From NCBI GenBank assembly GCA_905221615.1, contig CAJNDT010003246.1, positions 22,501 through 86,500 of the forward strand: DNA of 64,000 bases. The letters are read 5' to 3'. The translations under genes and the position numbers were made by a program. Each line of letters begins with the position of its first letter. Positions within the stretch are counted from its first letter, which is position 1. The stretch is from Symbiodinium sp. CCMP2592. Taxonomy: Eukaryota > Sar > Dinophyceae > Suessiales > Symbiodiniaceae. Positions 36,401-45,701 of the stretch are shown here, piece after piece. The notes under the pieces were generated by a model. The model did not search any database, was not told the DNA's origin, and was given only the letters and a program-made list of their open reading frames with translations.

Positions 36401-38667
36401 GCATCGTAAAGTTGCCACATTCTAGCTTCAGCCACTTCCCTGTCAAGCTCACTCAAGTCATGGTCGCATGCAGCCATGTCAAACCACATCGTACGCAACT
36501 CAATCACTTGCTGCTCCAATGCACACGCCGAAGAAGAACTGGATCTGACTACAACATGAGCTTGACCTTCCAAGACTTTGATTCCATTGGTTAGGTACCG
36601 GACAATGTCAAGAACATAGTGCCCTTTCTTGCTCTTATCCAGCTTATAGATGGACGGGTTCGGTTCCGAAGTGTTCATAGCAAGACCAGAAGCAAAGTCT
36701 ATCATCATGCCAACACCGGTCGGGCCAATATGATCCATGCCAATCAGAACTGGTACAAGAGATCCCTTATCAAAGTCCGCTTGATAGTACTCCGTGGGAT
36801 TTGGGAGAACGTACAAGGCAAAGTGCTTGGGGCTTCCGGATGCTCGACTACAGAAACGGACCTTGCAGAGTGCCCGACCCCAGCGCCCATTCCCAAACCT
36901 GAAATACGGTCGCGAGGCTTGGTCCATCTCGATCTGAGCGCTACGGTCTTGAGCTAGGACAGCATTGATCAGGCCCTTAACCACTGCTTCAGGAGCTGCG
37001 CTTGCGGTGGCGCCGCAGTCGATCATCCCCACGTTCGGATCCACTGGCTCAGAGGAAGCAGCAGCTGCCTCGAGAACCATATCCAAGCCGCCGACGAAGA
37101 GTTCACTTTGATAGGCATTGACGGGTCGGTAGGAGTCCTTGGACTTGGACTTCCCCTTGCCCTTCGAGCTCCACATGGCGTAGGCAGGATCCACGTAGTA
37201 GCCCTTCTTACCCTTTCCCTTGCTCTTGCCCTTGAAGGCGTTGGCGTAGTAGTCCTCGTCCATCTCGTTCATGTAGCCCTTGGCCTTCCCCTTCGAGAAG
37301 CGGTTGCTGCCCTTCGGACCCTTTCCAAAGGACATCTGTGACCGCCTCGGACAATCGCGGGAGAAGTGTGGACCGCCGCAAAGATAGCAGCCACCGCTCG
37401 GACCTTGGGCAGACATAGCCCCGAAGCCACGATCTTTCCTAAGAGCCTGGGTGGCCCTCTGGGCCTCCGCCCAGGTTCTCTGGGCTTCGGCCGCCAATCC
37501 TTCGGCGATCTTCTCTGCTTGCTGAGCCTCCTTGTATTTCGCAAGACTCTCCGGATCTTCGGGTTCCGATGCCACCATCTGCTCATGCCCTTCGGCCGCG
37601 TAGTTCTCCCACCAGGAGTCATCGTAGTAGCCGTCCACGAAGTAGTCCTCATACCACCACGCATCATCCTCTTGCCACCACGCGTCCTGGTAGTAGGAGG
37701 TCTCGGCGTCCACGGCCTCCGAGTAGTGCGCATGATAGCTCGAAGATCCTTGTCTTTGGCCAAGGAGCTGCTCGTCCCACAAGTTCTGAAGTGCAGCCGC
37801 GATCACCTCGTAGTCCAAACTGTTCTTCGTCGTCGACAGGATGTCCCGCTTCTCCTCCGCATTGAGGCCAGCGGCTTGGAGAAGCCGCCACCCCCGGAGA
37901 ACTTCCATGATGAAGCTGTCCGCCAGCGCCAATTCATCAACGGCCTTGGGTTGTTCAGCGCTTGGTCGAACATCCTGTTGTGAAGGTCGTCGAAGTGGAG
38001 AGCGGTCTCCACCATGAGAGGGCGAGGATCCCGGAGCCGCTGAGGTCGTGGCTCCCTCATGAAGTACTTCCGCATCTCCGGCGCGAGCTTCTGGAGAATC
38101 AGCGCCAGGAGCAGGTTCAGGATCGCCTTCTGGATCTGGGTCGTCACCGCCCCACTCATCGCGCCACCAGGTGGCGCCAGCCCAAGACTCGTCATCCCAA
38201 GAATAAGTCTCCTCGGGTGGCAGTCCAAAGTCGCGAGACTCCTGAGAAATGCCAAGCCGATCCTCATGCAACCGTATGATGGCTTCGCAGAACTCTTCAT
38301 GAACCAACGACTCCCTAACGAGGAACGAACTGATGTTCTCGCCGGAGCGCCGCTGAAATGCAAAGTACTGGTTGCATATAGCAGTTGCGTTGGGAAGATT
38401 CTTCCTCACCAAAGGTGAGGATGCCAGACGTTGCAGAAACAGCTTGGTGCCTTCAGGCGTGTCGAAATGCATCTTGTTCCAGCTCCAACTCATCGCTAAG
38501 AGCCTTGCAGGGCCAGTCAACCTGCTGAGTAGACGAGAAGCGCAGTACCGCCTCTTGTTCACTGCAGTGCTTTGTACGAACCATGAAACCTCTTTCGTAT
38601 ACCGACGCCAGGAACGGGCACTTCCGTCCCACGAGGGAATATGATGTTGCTCTTTCTCCCCCGACAT
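33331..38667 (-). CDS. gag-pol: E2 Gag-Pol part 1: Gag, protease, MTase-like, TET/JBP-like, integrase N-terminal half
   Basis: 1778 residues from the ATG at 38667 (MSGEKEQHHIPSWDGSARSW). Gag has a zinc knuckle CYLCGGPHFSRDC (about 37350-37390) and basic GKGKSKSK tracts. The protease-like site is MIDCGATASAAP (about 37015), with DCG in place of DSG. A Ser/Gly-rich linker follows (36500-35500). A methyltransferase-like domain spans about 35480-34930 (INLPSGYDLY; RIWFSLPFSKWSSW; IYFEWPTHCHGW; GCNYGMKNPQDGLF). The TET/JBP-like domain spans about 34400-33950: GISRTSFNHVTLLKYINGF, then HRDHHND (34207-34224 encodes HRDHHN), GPYEGGGIWLSG, and WHASQPWKGTRIAISAYTT (about 34030-33975). Integrase starts with FHRAAGHPTNRN ... 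CPSCQ (33810-33680), VDSGEW and LLMDSARSFGSDAF. A one-base loss near 33350-33353 ends the frame. Confidence 0.85.
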   Translation of the reverse strand: MSGEKEQHHIPSWDGSARSWRRYTKEVSWFVQSTAVNKRRYCASRLLSRLTGPARLLAMSWSWNKMHFDTPEGTKLFLQRLASSPLVRKNLPNATAICNQYFAFQRRSGENISSFLVRESLVHEEFCEAIIRLHEDRLGISQESRDFGLPPEETYSWDDESWAGATWWRDEWGGDDPDPEGDPEPAPGADSPEARAGDAEVLHEGATTSAAPGSSPSHGGDRSPLRRPSQQDVRPSAEQPKAVDELALADSFIMEVLRGWRLLQAAGLNAEEKRDILSTTKNSLDYEVIAAALQNLWDEQLLGQRQGSSSYHAHYSEAVDAETSYYQDAWWQEDDAWWYEDYFVDGYYDDSWWENYAAEGHEQMVASEPEDPESLAKYKEAQQAEKIAEGLAAEAQRTWAEAQRATQALRKDRGFGAMSAQGPSGGCYLCGGPHFSRDCPRRSQMSFGKGPKGSNRFSKGKAKGYMNEMDEDYYANAFKGKSKGKGKKGYYVDPAYAMWSSKGKGKSKSKDSYRPVNAYQSELFVGGLDMVLEAAAASSEPVDPNVGMIDCGATASAAPEAVVKGLINAVLAQDRSAQIEMDQASRPYFRFGNGRWGRALCKVRFCSRASGSPKHFALYVLPNPTEYYQADFDKGSLVPVLIGMDHIGPTGVGMMIDFASGLAMNTSEPNPSIYKLDKSKKGHYVLDIVRYLTNGIKVLEGQAHVVVRSSSSSACALEQQVIELRTMWFDMAACDHDLSELDREVAEARMWQLYDASRTSSVSSAIAAQVSMHGPSAHRLISTPSSSCSPNVGDSFPTSRPGGECDSSAGCKSQGEGQGETAGHEPRPEDRQSRSQGTQESMAMSGATQPESCQGQRSRTVDTLPGLRCSTPVCPSTRLNRSEHPVQESGNGLKVSPGTSQASGGSTPFGTVGACYAGQDRCGGDLEGDDQQPSGDTYGDELNADRHQPERGDDFCGGLPDGKSRKSRVTWQLGDDERTGPRSDSRGGVCGSGPPTMTSSPTAFATPSSREERGDETTSTCSEAGRQIAPSTTSKPLKESNLPLYMGKKVMNAVTLMMAMTSQLLLQLHLDGRDGLWEVSCAPHSWMSSSAQEHGLQPRSINLPSGYDLYKAETWQRLRGLRQQHRPQRIWFSLPFSKWSSWKNLNYNNLQERERLETYRRRDRRVLWWMNAFVKEALSEDPSLQIYFEWPTHCHGWKQPPLEDLANFLEDQGIPWLSCRIDGCNYGMKNPQDGLFVKKQWTVRTTDEQFHKSFRAKVCPGCHGKHSVQEDYETNKDAYYPWKMVQSIVKHWCASMTPSRHYQLLSLRQDLPSLQDEDPQAASEQSSTVDEAVCDWPDSEYVSEGDLQGLTSTTSELSVPAGDLQGLTSTTSELPVPAGALEDLINYHLVRKNFSFDVLEDILMQQWSGAPKSVSNHTRWRDGAGQALLLGAYSHGNMKGISRTSFNHVTLLKYINGFLRYHLPDASWSSVMVSFNRSVFPHRDHHNDKDSDNHLVCVGPYEGGGIWLSGTSSTTSHCARRRIPDGRVLLGRVEPTRHRCVSFSPMCWHASQPWKGTRIAISAYTTRLATHLDESHQRCLRQLGFPSLRLRRPPTPPQLLTAETVDLPDGVDEATYRKWEAQVSKFHRAAGHPTNRNLARIVEEAGHDKWKVEVARHHHCPSCQSLKPGGTSSGQVPPTTTHALYPAWHAIGVDSGEWVVPNKKQKVKFLVFVDVTTKLRVVQPLHVYDFLEMKTESAEEVMTSLTDKWLAVFPKPKVLLMDSARSFGSDAFMSLPAR

Positions 38668-38841
38668 GTCTTCTTGGAAAAACGATGATCTCAAGAAAAG
38701 AAGAAAACCTGTATCGCACGCACTGAGGACACAGGGCAGCTACTGGCAGGTAGACTGTGGCTTCTGCAGTTGGCCAGGTAGCTTATCACTCACTGAAAGA
38801 CCTGATTCCTTAGGAAGCAGTTCAGCGCCCGGATCGTTGCA

Positions 38842-38855
38842 CTGCTCCGCTGCCA
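38842..38855 (-). promoter_or_regulatory. E2 primer-binding site
   Basis: On the minus strand tggcagcggagcag begins one base inside the 5' LTR. It shares TGGYAGCGGAGC with E1 and E3, pointing to the same primer tRNA. Confidence 0.7.
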
Positions 38856-38856
38856 A

Positions 38857-39073
38857 TGCAGCAGGGTGGCGCAGAGAGGTCGATAGATTGGGCTCACACA
38901 CAAAGTCTAAGAGCTCAGCGCTCTCCTCTTTTGCACCGTGCGCACCGCACGATCCGTTGGCTCCGTGGCTCGAAAGAGCTGCCGCTACAAAAGGGGCCCC
39001 TCTTGAGCTAAGACTCAGAGGGACGCATACACAACGGTTCAGTGAGTGCAGCTGACAGGGATCACATGTTGCA
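38857..39073 (-). repeat. E2 5' LTR
   Basis: 217 bases, TG...CA, flanked on its outer side by CAACG (39074-39078), the target duplication. The element's promoter should lie here; I cannot assign a core motif. Confidence 0.93.
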
Positions 39074-39820
39074 CAACGACAAGAGCAACACCATGGAAAA
39101 CAACCATCGCTTTGACAGTTGCGGTAACACACATGACAGTAGCATTACAGCCGAGAACAGCACCAGCACAAAGAGTAACGACATTTGCCACAAAGACATC
39201 AGCTACTTAGATAACAGCCGCTATGATTTACTACAACTGCAACAGCCATAGCCAGAGCAGCAAGAAGCAATATTATTGAAGCAGCAGTAGTGACAACAGT
39301 GGCAGCATTACTTCATTATGAGGACATTTGGTCGGAGTAGCAACAGCAAGAACATAGCGACCATTATGACAATGCCCGCTGCCGGCATCGTCATCACCAT
39401 CACCAGCATCACTGCTACTCGTTTGGTAATCAAGCAGTAATCACGAACAACACAGGCACAGTGTCGTGTTCATCAGCATCGTCATGAACCTACAACTGGC
39501 AGCAACTGCTCCTGCTACTATGCCTTCGACGATGACGATGGCGAGAAAGAGGGCGAGGACAGGACGGACAGCAATGATAAGATAACGAACAGGAGGACCA
39601 GGACGAGACGACAAGGACGAGGACCAAGAAGGTGAAGAGCAGGAGAAGGAGGACGACGGCGAAGACGACGATGACGTGGCCATGCTGCTACTGCCTTCTG
39701 CTGCTTGAGCGTGTGCAGACTGTCTGGCTTGACAACCTCTTTCAGGCAGAGCCCGGGTGTTCGAGCTGTCTCGGTTGTGAAGGCTTCCAGCTTTTCATAC
39801 GTCGGACATATGAGTAGCCA
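39074..39820. other. Low-complexity AAC/CAG- and GAC/GAG-rich sequence
   Basis: 39074-39300 is rich in aac/cag/aca units; 39525-39690 is a purine-rich gacgac/gaggac stretch. Frames here are compositionally biased and show no domain. I see no gene. Confidence 0.55.
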
Positions 39821-40219
39821 GATGACCCTAAACCCCAAACCCTTTAACCCTGAACCCCGAAACCCTAAACCCTATAACCCCTGCTGCATCCGGGGGTCAA
39901 CTCTTCGGCAACCTGTGCTGGATTTAGTCTTCTCAGCTCTCTCCGGCACCTTTCAGCTTTCATCCTCACGGCTGAAGTTCCGTGGGCTTGGACTACAAAC
40001 CCCGAGCCTACGCTAGAAGCATGAACAATGAGACGAGAGTTCGAGCAGTTTTCAGGGGCTACAAGGGAGTAGCATTCCTACGCTGCCTCCCGCCCCAAAT
40101 CTCAAACTCTGAACCCTAACCCGTAAATCCTAGAGCCAGAAATTCCTAGGCACACCGTGAAGCCCTAAGCCCCAAACCCTAAACCCTGAACCCTTCAACC
40201 CTGAAGCCCTAAAGCCCTA

Positions 40220-40249
40220 AAGCTCTCTCTCTCTCTCTCTCTTTCTTTT

Positions 40250-40281
<32 letters not shown>

Positions 40282-40288
40282 TCGCTCT
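40220..40288. repeat. (CT)n microsatellite
   Basis: ctctctctct tract with ttt interruptions directly after a CCCTAAAG cluster. Confidence 0.9.
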
Positions 40289-41282
40289 AGGCCTGGAGAG
40301 CCAGCCCTGGAACATCATCGAGCTGCACTCGGCTCCATGGCAAGCAGAGGCCAGAAGCGTTGAATGTTTTGAGTTTAGGGTTTTGGGTCTTGGAGTTAGG
40401 CTTAGAAAATTTAGAGTTTGGGGTTAGGTTTAGAAAATTTAGAGTTTGGGGTTAGGTTTAGAAAATTTAGGGTTTGGGGTTTCAAGGTTTTGGCATTAGG
40501 TTTACAAAAATTTAGGGCTTGGGACCTAGGGTCGGCTACTATTCCACCGTGTTTTGGTGGGTTACGCGACGCTTCTGCGACTACTTACATCCGGTGGTCG
40601 AGTTGGAAGACTTAGTAGGTAGTATTGTTAGGGAGACCCCCTAAAGGGTACCCCTTCTGAACCCTACTTCTGGCTCTCTTAAAACAAGGGTCCCCCTAAT
40701 CCTAGCTCCGACTTAGATTAGGGTTCTGTTGGCCTCGTGGCCATACCCAGAGACACGAGACCTTTTCACGGGGCCTGCCTGAACCTCAAATCCTACTTTA
40801 AATTTAAACCCCCGAAAAGCCTCATACCCGAATCCCAAACGCTCTAATGCCGTGAACCCTGCTACCCCTAACCCTCAAAGCCCAAACTTTGAACCAACAG
40901 CTGCCCTTTTGTGCATCAGCCGCGAGTCATAGCAGGATCTTCCAATGGTGGACCACTTCGTTCTGAGGCCCCGTCCTTGCTTGTTGGTTCAGAGCACGGC
41001 GGGTATAGGGTTTAGGATTTCTGGATGTTTATCTAGGTTTCGATTCAGGAATTGTATGTTTCGCTTAATGTTTGTCAGTACTAGTACCATAACCGCTATG
41101 GCCGTTATTGTTGCAAGCCGTTCAAAGACTGACACTGCTTCTTCTGCTGCTGCTGTTGTTGTGGTCGAAAATCGCGGAAGCCATCAGGATTCTCTCTTGC
41201 ATGAGGCCTTTTCGAGCTCATGATACTGAATGTAGCATAGCATGCCCTACTCCACCTCTTTGAAGCCTACCTGAACCCACAT

Positions 41283-41372
41283 ACATACAAATGTGTGTAC
41301 ATACATATAACATATATATATATGTATACGTATACGTATACGTATATGTATATGCTCATGTATATGTATACG

Positions 41373-41404
<32 letters not shown>

Positions 41405-41405
41405 C
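41283..41405. repeat. (TA)n/(TG)n/TACG microsatellite
   Basis: Compound array of atac, tatata, gtatac and tgtata units; it gives rise to spurious Tyr/Ile/Val-rich frames on both strands. Confidence 0.9.
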
Positions 41406-44142
41406 TTTTCTGCATACATGTGCGACGGATGGGTATGTACATGCCACGACCGTCGGAGCGAGGCTTCTGCCCATGGGCCACATCAAGTCGACCACAGAAA
41501 AGGATGAGGACCAGACCCCTTTTAGGTTTTAGGATCTAGGGTTAAGGGTGTAGGGTCCTGATACAGAATAGGCCCTGAACCGTAGATTCACTCACCAAAG
41601 CGTTGGGGTCTGCTTCATATCATCATACTGTAATGGAGGTTTGGGGCTCCAGATTTAAGGTTAACCCTATACCCCCAAACCGGAAAAGCCGAGGACTTAC
41701 CGTAAAGTTGTGCATGTATTTTGTCCAAGTTACAGCAGTCGCTCTTCAGAAGGTACCTTCTCAAAGATAGGTTGCAAGCAGCAGCCAGAGACCATAGCTT
41801 CTGAGACCTAAGTTTCAATCAGGACTGGTACCTTGAGTTGTGTTCGCGGTTTGGGGGGCCTGGGCCTGGGGTTTATAGAGTTTGGGGTTTCTGTGGGTTT
41901 CGGGTTGAGGAAGAGACCGAACACCCGGCCTGCCAGGACTTCTTGAGGGCTTTCGAGAAGTCGCCGAAGTGGCTGCGCTTCACCGCGTGATGTCGTGTGA
42001 GTTTGTTATTTCCTTGGCAGGTTGACCTCAAGGCCCGAGGCACGGGGGTATCAGTTCAGGGTTTAGGGTTCAGGGGTTTTGGGTTTGGGGTTCAAGGGTG
42101 TATAAGTTTTGTATTCAGGTTCAGGATTTGGAGGTTCGGTTGGGTTGCGGTTTTGGGCTTTACGGTTTCCGTCCACCTGGCAAGAAGTACAGCGGCCCGA
42201 GCCCGCCACTCATGTGCATACCCTTCGGTCGCGGCTCGTGGCGAATTCGCTCTGCCGGCTCCCACCACACAGGTCCCCAGCACAGGGCGGGAGGCCCTGC
42301 GTGTATTCGGCCTGAACATCCCCCACCCAAGCCCTACGATGCATAAGCCTCAACCAAAGCGAATCAGGGTGTGTGACGAGTGCAACCTGAGAGTCTACGT
42401 AGTGGGCGATGGTATTCTTCCGCAATCTCGAGATGGTAAAGCAGCACATTCCCAAGATCTTATCGTAGGATCGCTGATTTCGCGGGAAAGTGCTTGAGTT
42501 TCTTCCTACTTTGTTGCCTCGAGCTCAGAGCTTAGAGGTTTCCGCCTAGGGGCTAGGAGATTCCATAGGGAGGTTCAGCCTTTTGGATGTTTTATGGGCA
42601 CAGACCGAAAACTGTCTTCCGTCAGTCCTAAACCATCCCTAAACTCTACACTCAAAACGCGGGTGCGGGGGTTTGCGTTCAAGACCATCGAGTTGGGCTC
42701 TCTTTTCGTTTGTGCAGGTGAGTGGTGGAACCTCAAATTCCTATCTGTACGCCTAGAAAGAAGACATGGCTAGGGTCTCTATATATCGTGGATCCTATGT
42801 CACACCAAAACCCGCACTGTAGACCCTTTTGGCTGCAACGTGAGGTGGGGTTGTCCTGCAGCTTTAAAGATCCCACGGTGCTTTGGATCACCGCATGCAT
42901 TGTAGCTTCAAGACCTCAGTGGTCACCTTAGGGGCCAGAACTGCTGGGCCTTGAGTGTTTTTGGTGCGCCAAGCTCCTCTTCATGACGCATGTTACATAC
43001 GCACCGAAATGTTCACGAAATCTTCTGTTCCGGCTCCAGACAAAGACCTCAAAGACCAGCAGGAGATGTGGGCCCCTTGCAACAATTGCTGGGTGTTGGT
43101 CCAGCCGACAACTACCGCCAGGGAAGGAAGAAAAAGGCCAGAGGTGCAGAAAGCTCCTTGCCCCAAAACCTCAAACAGTCCCTACGCCTGAGCCCTCAGC
43201 CTTAAGTCCGTGCACCTAAATGCCAGCCTGAACCCCCGATCCTTAACCCAATATACAGTCCCTAAAGGCCTTTACCACCACCCAGATAAGCCAAAAACGT
43301 TGGTGGAGTCCGGTGTCTTGTTTCGGTTCAAGGTGCGGGACTTCGTGCTTGGAGCCACGAGTGTGCAGAGACCCGAAGGGTTCAGGGTTCGTTCGTGTGA
43401 ATCAAGACAGATTCAGCGAGTTGCGAAGTAATTAGTCCTGTCAACACAGCCTTTTGTAGACTGGAACTAGACTATACCGCCAAACCTTGCTTCACATATC
43501 GAGTATGACTATTCCTTCAGTGCCACGCAGAAAGAACGAACACAGAACGACGTCTCCATTCCTTTGTTTCAAAGAATGCGTTGGAGAACAGGCGGTGCCA
43601 TCATTGCCCCTTCGTCGTCAGCTTCTCAGTTGGATGTCGGCTGCGGCATTGGGGATACTGGCGGCTGCACGCTTGGGAACTGCTCCGATTCATCGTGTGC
43701 CGCGAAATTTTGGTCCACGTTAGCCGCCCGCAGAGCCCGGAGTCCCCCCAACATTTTGTACAGGCATGCTGCAGACGACAGCGTCCGAAATTCGTGGCGG
43801 GGCCGTGCCTGGCGAGAGCCGGGCCGCCGGTTTTGCTGCTGCCGTGCGTCTTTCATTTTCCAACAGCGTGGATGTGGCCGTGGAGGGGACTGCTACTGCA
43901 AGTGCCCCGGAGCAACAGTTAAGGTGAAGCAGAAAACGTGCATGGATTTGATGTGATGCGTGAAACTCGTCGACCTGCGTGAAACTCGTCGACCTGTCAA
44001 GTGTCCCACTGAACGCTGCCCCTTCGCAGGTGATGTTATCGCAGCGGTGAAGGCGTGCCTGGGCAAAGAATTTGGGTGCAACCGGTCACCTCAGCTTTCC
44101 AGGAGTTCTGCTATGCATATCTAAACCCTAAACATCCCTAAA

Positions 44143-44269
44143 TTTACAACTAGAAGACGAGTCCCCGACCCCCGGGGCCTCTGCAAAGTGCCCTCGCCGC
44201 TTTTGGCTTTGGGCCGACTCATGTGCCTGCGAAAGCGGGTCGTCTGAAAAGGAACCTTCGAGCTTTACA
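44143..44269 (-). repeat. E3 3' LTR
   Basis: 127 bases, no difference seen from 52413-52539. On the minus strand it runs tgtaaagctcgaagg... to ...ctagttgtaaa, so it starts TG but lacks the usual CA end. The pol stop codon lies in its first bases. Confidence 0.88.
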
Positions 44270-45701
44270 CTGGTTCCAAATAGTCTTTATCTATACATGT
44301 TTTCCTTCCCTCTTCTCGGAAGGTGAGCTTCAAGGGAGACTTGATAGTCTCCCACCAAGTCTCTGGACGGAGAGGCTTCGTGAGCAGATCCGCAAGTTGT
44401 GCTCCAGTTGGCACCCAAGCTATTCGTCCAAAACTCTTCAAATCTTGGCGGATGGCTGCCAAATCTATAGAAAGCCTCTTACATGTGGGGACTCGCGGGA
44501 CTCCGTCCCGAGTCAAGTGATCATACAAGCTACGGCAGTCGCTCAGAAAGCGAATCTGGAACCTAGTCGAGCTACGTGCCAGCTTTCCGGTGAGCAGAGT
44601 CTCGAGGAACTTAGCGATGAAATCTCCGGTCTCAGTCGCTGTTCCACACGCCATTGTCTCCGCTGCGAAAGTTGAACGGCACACTCTTTCACATGCACCG
44701 CTGCGCCAGTCCAGAATACTTCCGTGACTTTCTCCACCGGAGAGAACCTTGTCGTCTGCCAGCATGTAGAGTCCGCCTAGCTGGGAGGCGATTGTAGAAT
44801 TCGTCTTCTTCATCTTCGCCTCCCTCCTCGCCAGGGGACCGTCCTGGAACTTCCCTTGTAGGTTCTCCTCGTCAGTGAGCTTGTAGAAGGGGTCCTCGTC
44901 ATTCTGAGGGACATTAGCCCATCCAGCATCATGGTAGCAGAGCAGGACGGCGTGGTCAAGGTCCACAGGGAAGAAGGTCAGGCCCTCTTCTTTATGTTCC
45001 ATAGCGCGTCGTGCCAGTTGATTTGTAAATCGCACGTCTCCGACTGTCGGAGATTTCTGGCACTGTTGGCACATTGACACGCCGACCTGCAAGTCAGGGC
45101 GAGTTTGACTTGCCATCCAAGAGAGAGCACCGATAAGCGACTGGTTGTCGTGCTTCTCCATTTCGCTGGCCTCGAAGTGGTCGGGGTTGTTCCGCTCGAC
45201 GTCCACCTGGAAGAGTCTCGTGTTCGCATAGCTCGCCTGGGTCACTTTGACGCGGTCCTCGAGGATCTCGATGAAGGAGCCCACGTACTCAAACTTTTCC
45301 TCTTCCCAGTCCTGGATTGGGAACTCAGCGCTCAGTCGTTCTTTCACCAAGCCGCAGAGTTTGGCATCTCCGACCAACAGCACGTCGTCGACGTGTACTC
45401 CCAAGTAGGCGCTAGGTGCCTCAAGTTGGGGCTCTCCATCCTCGTCGTAGCCCGTGACCTTTTGAACCATGAAAACGCAATGGTCCAGAGTACTCTGGAC
45501 CACCATCCACTCGGTGTCGCCGTCCCGGATCTTCATGTTCTTCAAGGTACGATGGAATTTCATCCACCATGCTGCCGGAGAATCCACAAGACCGAAGATG
45601 GGTTTCCGGATACGTAGGAGCTGTTCCGGATGGAGATCGCCGAGCCCGGTCTTAGGTTGTCGTAGATAAAGTTCTCGCTCCAAGTCTTCTGTGCTTGTCA
45701 C
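44265..45701 (-). CDS. pol: E3 reverse transcriptase C-terminal part and RNase H
   Basis: Starts directly after the deletion point with EDLERELYLRQPKTGLGDL, RKPIFGLVDSPAAWWMKFH, then YLGVHVDDVLLVGDAKL (second catalytic Asp pair, about 45390), and QSLIGALSWMASQTRPDLQ. RNase H: VLLCYHDAGWANVPQNDED, RSTFAAETMACGTATETGD, RFLSDCRSLYDHL and QLADLLTKPLRPETWW. The reading continues to a TAA that lies inside the first bases of the 3' LTR. Without the first palm Asp the polymerase cannot be functional; RNase H motifs look intact. Confidence 0.82.
   Translation of the reverse strand: MTSTEDLERELYLRQPKTGLGDLHPEQLLRIRKPIFGLVDSPAAWWMKFHRTLKNMKIRDGDTEWMVVQSTLDHCVFMVQKVTGYDEDGEPQLEAPSAYLGVHVDDVLLVGDAKLCGLVKERLSAEFPIQDWEEEKFEYVGSFIEILEDRVKVTQASYANTRLFQVDVERNNPDHFEASEMEKHDNQSLIGALSWMASQTRPDLQVGVSMCQQCQKSPTVGDVRFTNQLARRAMEHKEEGLTFFPVDLDHAVLLCYHDAGWANVPQNDEDPFYKLTDEENLQGKFQDGPLARREAKMKKTNSTIASQLGGLYMLADDKVLSGGESHGSILDWRSGACERVCRSTFAAETMACGTATETGDFIAKFLETLLTGKLARSSTRFQIRFLSDCRSLYDHLTRDGVPRVPTCKRLSIDLAAIRQDLKSFGRIAWVPTGAQLADLLTKPLRPETWWETIKSPLKLTFREEGRKTCIDKDYLEPV

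Larger units (their letters stand above)
30025..39073 (-). mobile_element. Ty1/copia-type LTR retroelement E2 with TET/JBP-like domain (9.05 kb)
   Basis: Two 217-base LTRs (30025-30241 and 38857-39073), identical as far as I can compare them, start TG and end CA. The 5-base target duplication CAACG is perfect (30020-30024 and 39074-39078). A primer-binding site and a purine-rich tract lie just inside the LTRs in the expected positions for a minus-strand element. Order on the minus strand: Gag with zinc knuckle, protease, long linker, methyltransferase-like domain, TET/JBP-like dioxygenase domain, integrase, reverse transcriptase, RNase H. Coding is one polyprotein frame except for a single one-base lesion in integrase. 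Identical LTRs indicate very recent insertion. Confidence 0.92.
39821..44142. other. Gene-poor DNA with telomere-like motifs and microsatellites
   Basis: CCCTAAA clusters occur at 39825-39880 and 40080-40210, TTTAGGG-like runs at 40370-40530, and isolated copies at about 41525-41550, 42055-42075 and 44122-44142. A near-tandem unit (gaaaatttagagtttggggttaggttta) recurs three times at 40405-40485. Overlapping frames around 42000-42500 and 43487-43960 are open for 80-165 codons but overlap one another in several frames and lack domains; I do not call them genes. A 19-base tandem duplication (gcgtgaaactcgtcgacct) lies at 43958-43995. Confidence 0.5.

Noticed and set aside
41287..41540. Tyr/Ile/Val-rich frames
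   Set aside because: Produced by the TA/TG/TACG microsatellite.
43487..43960. Three overlapping plus-strand frames of 78-130 codons
   Set aside because: Mutually overlapping in all frames, Cys/Arg-rich by base composition, no recognisable domain.
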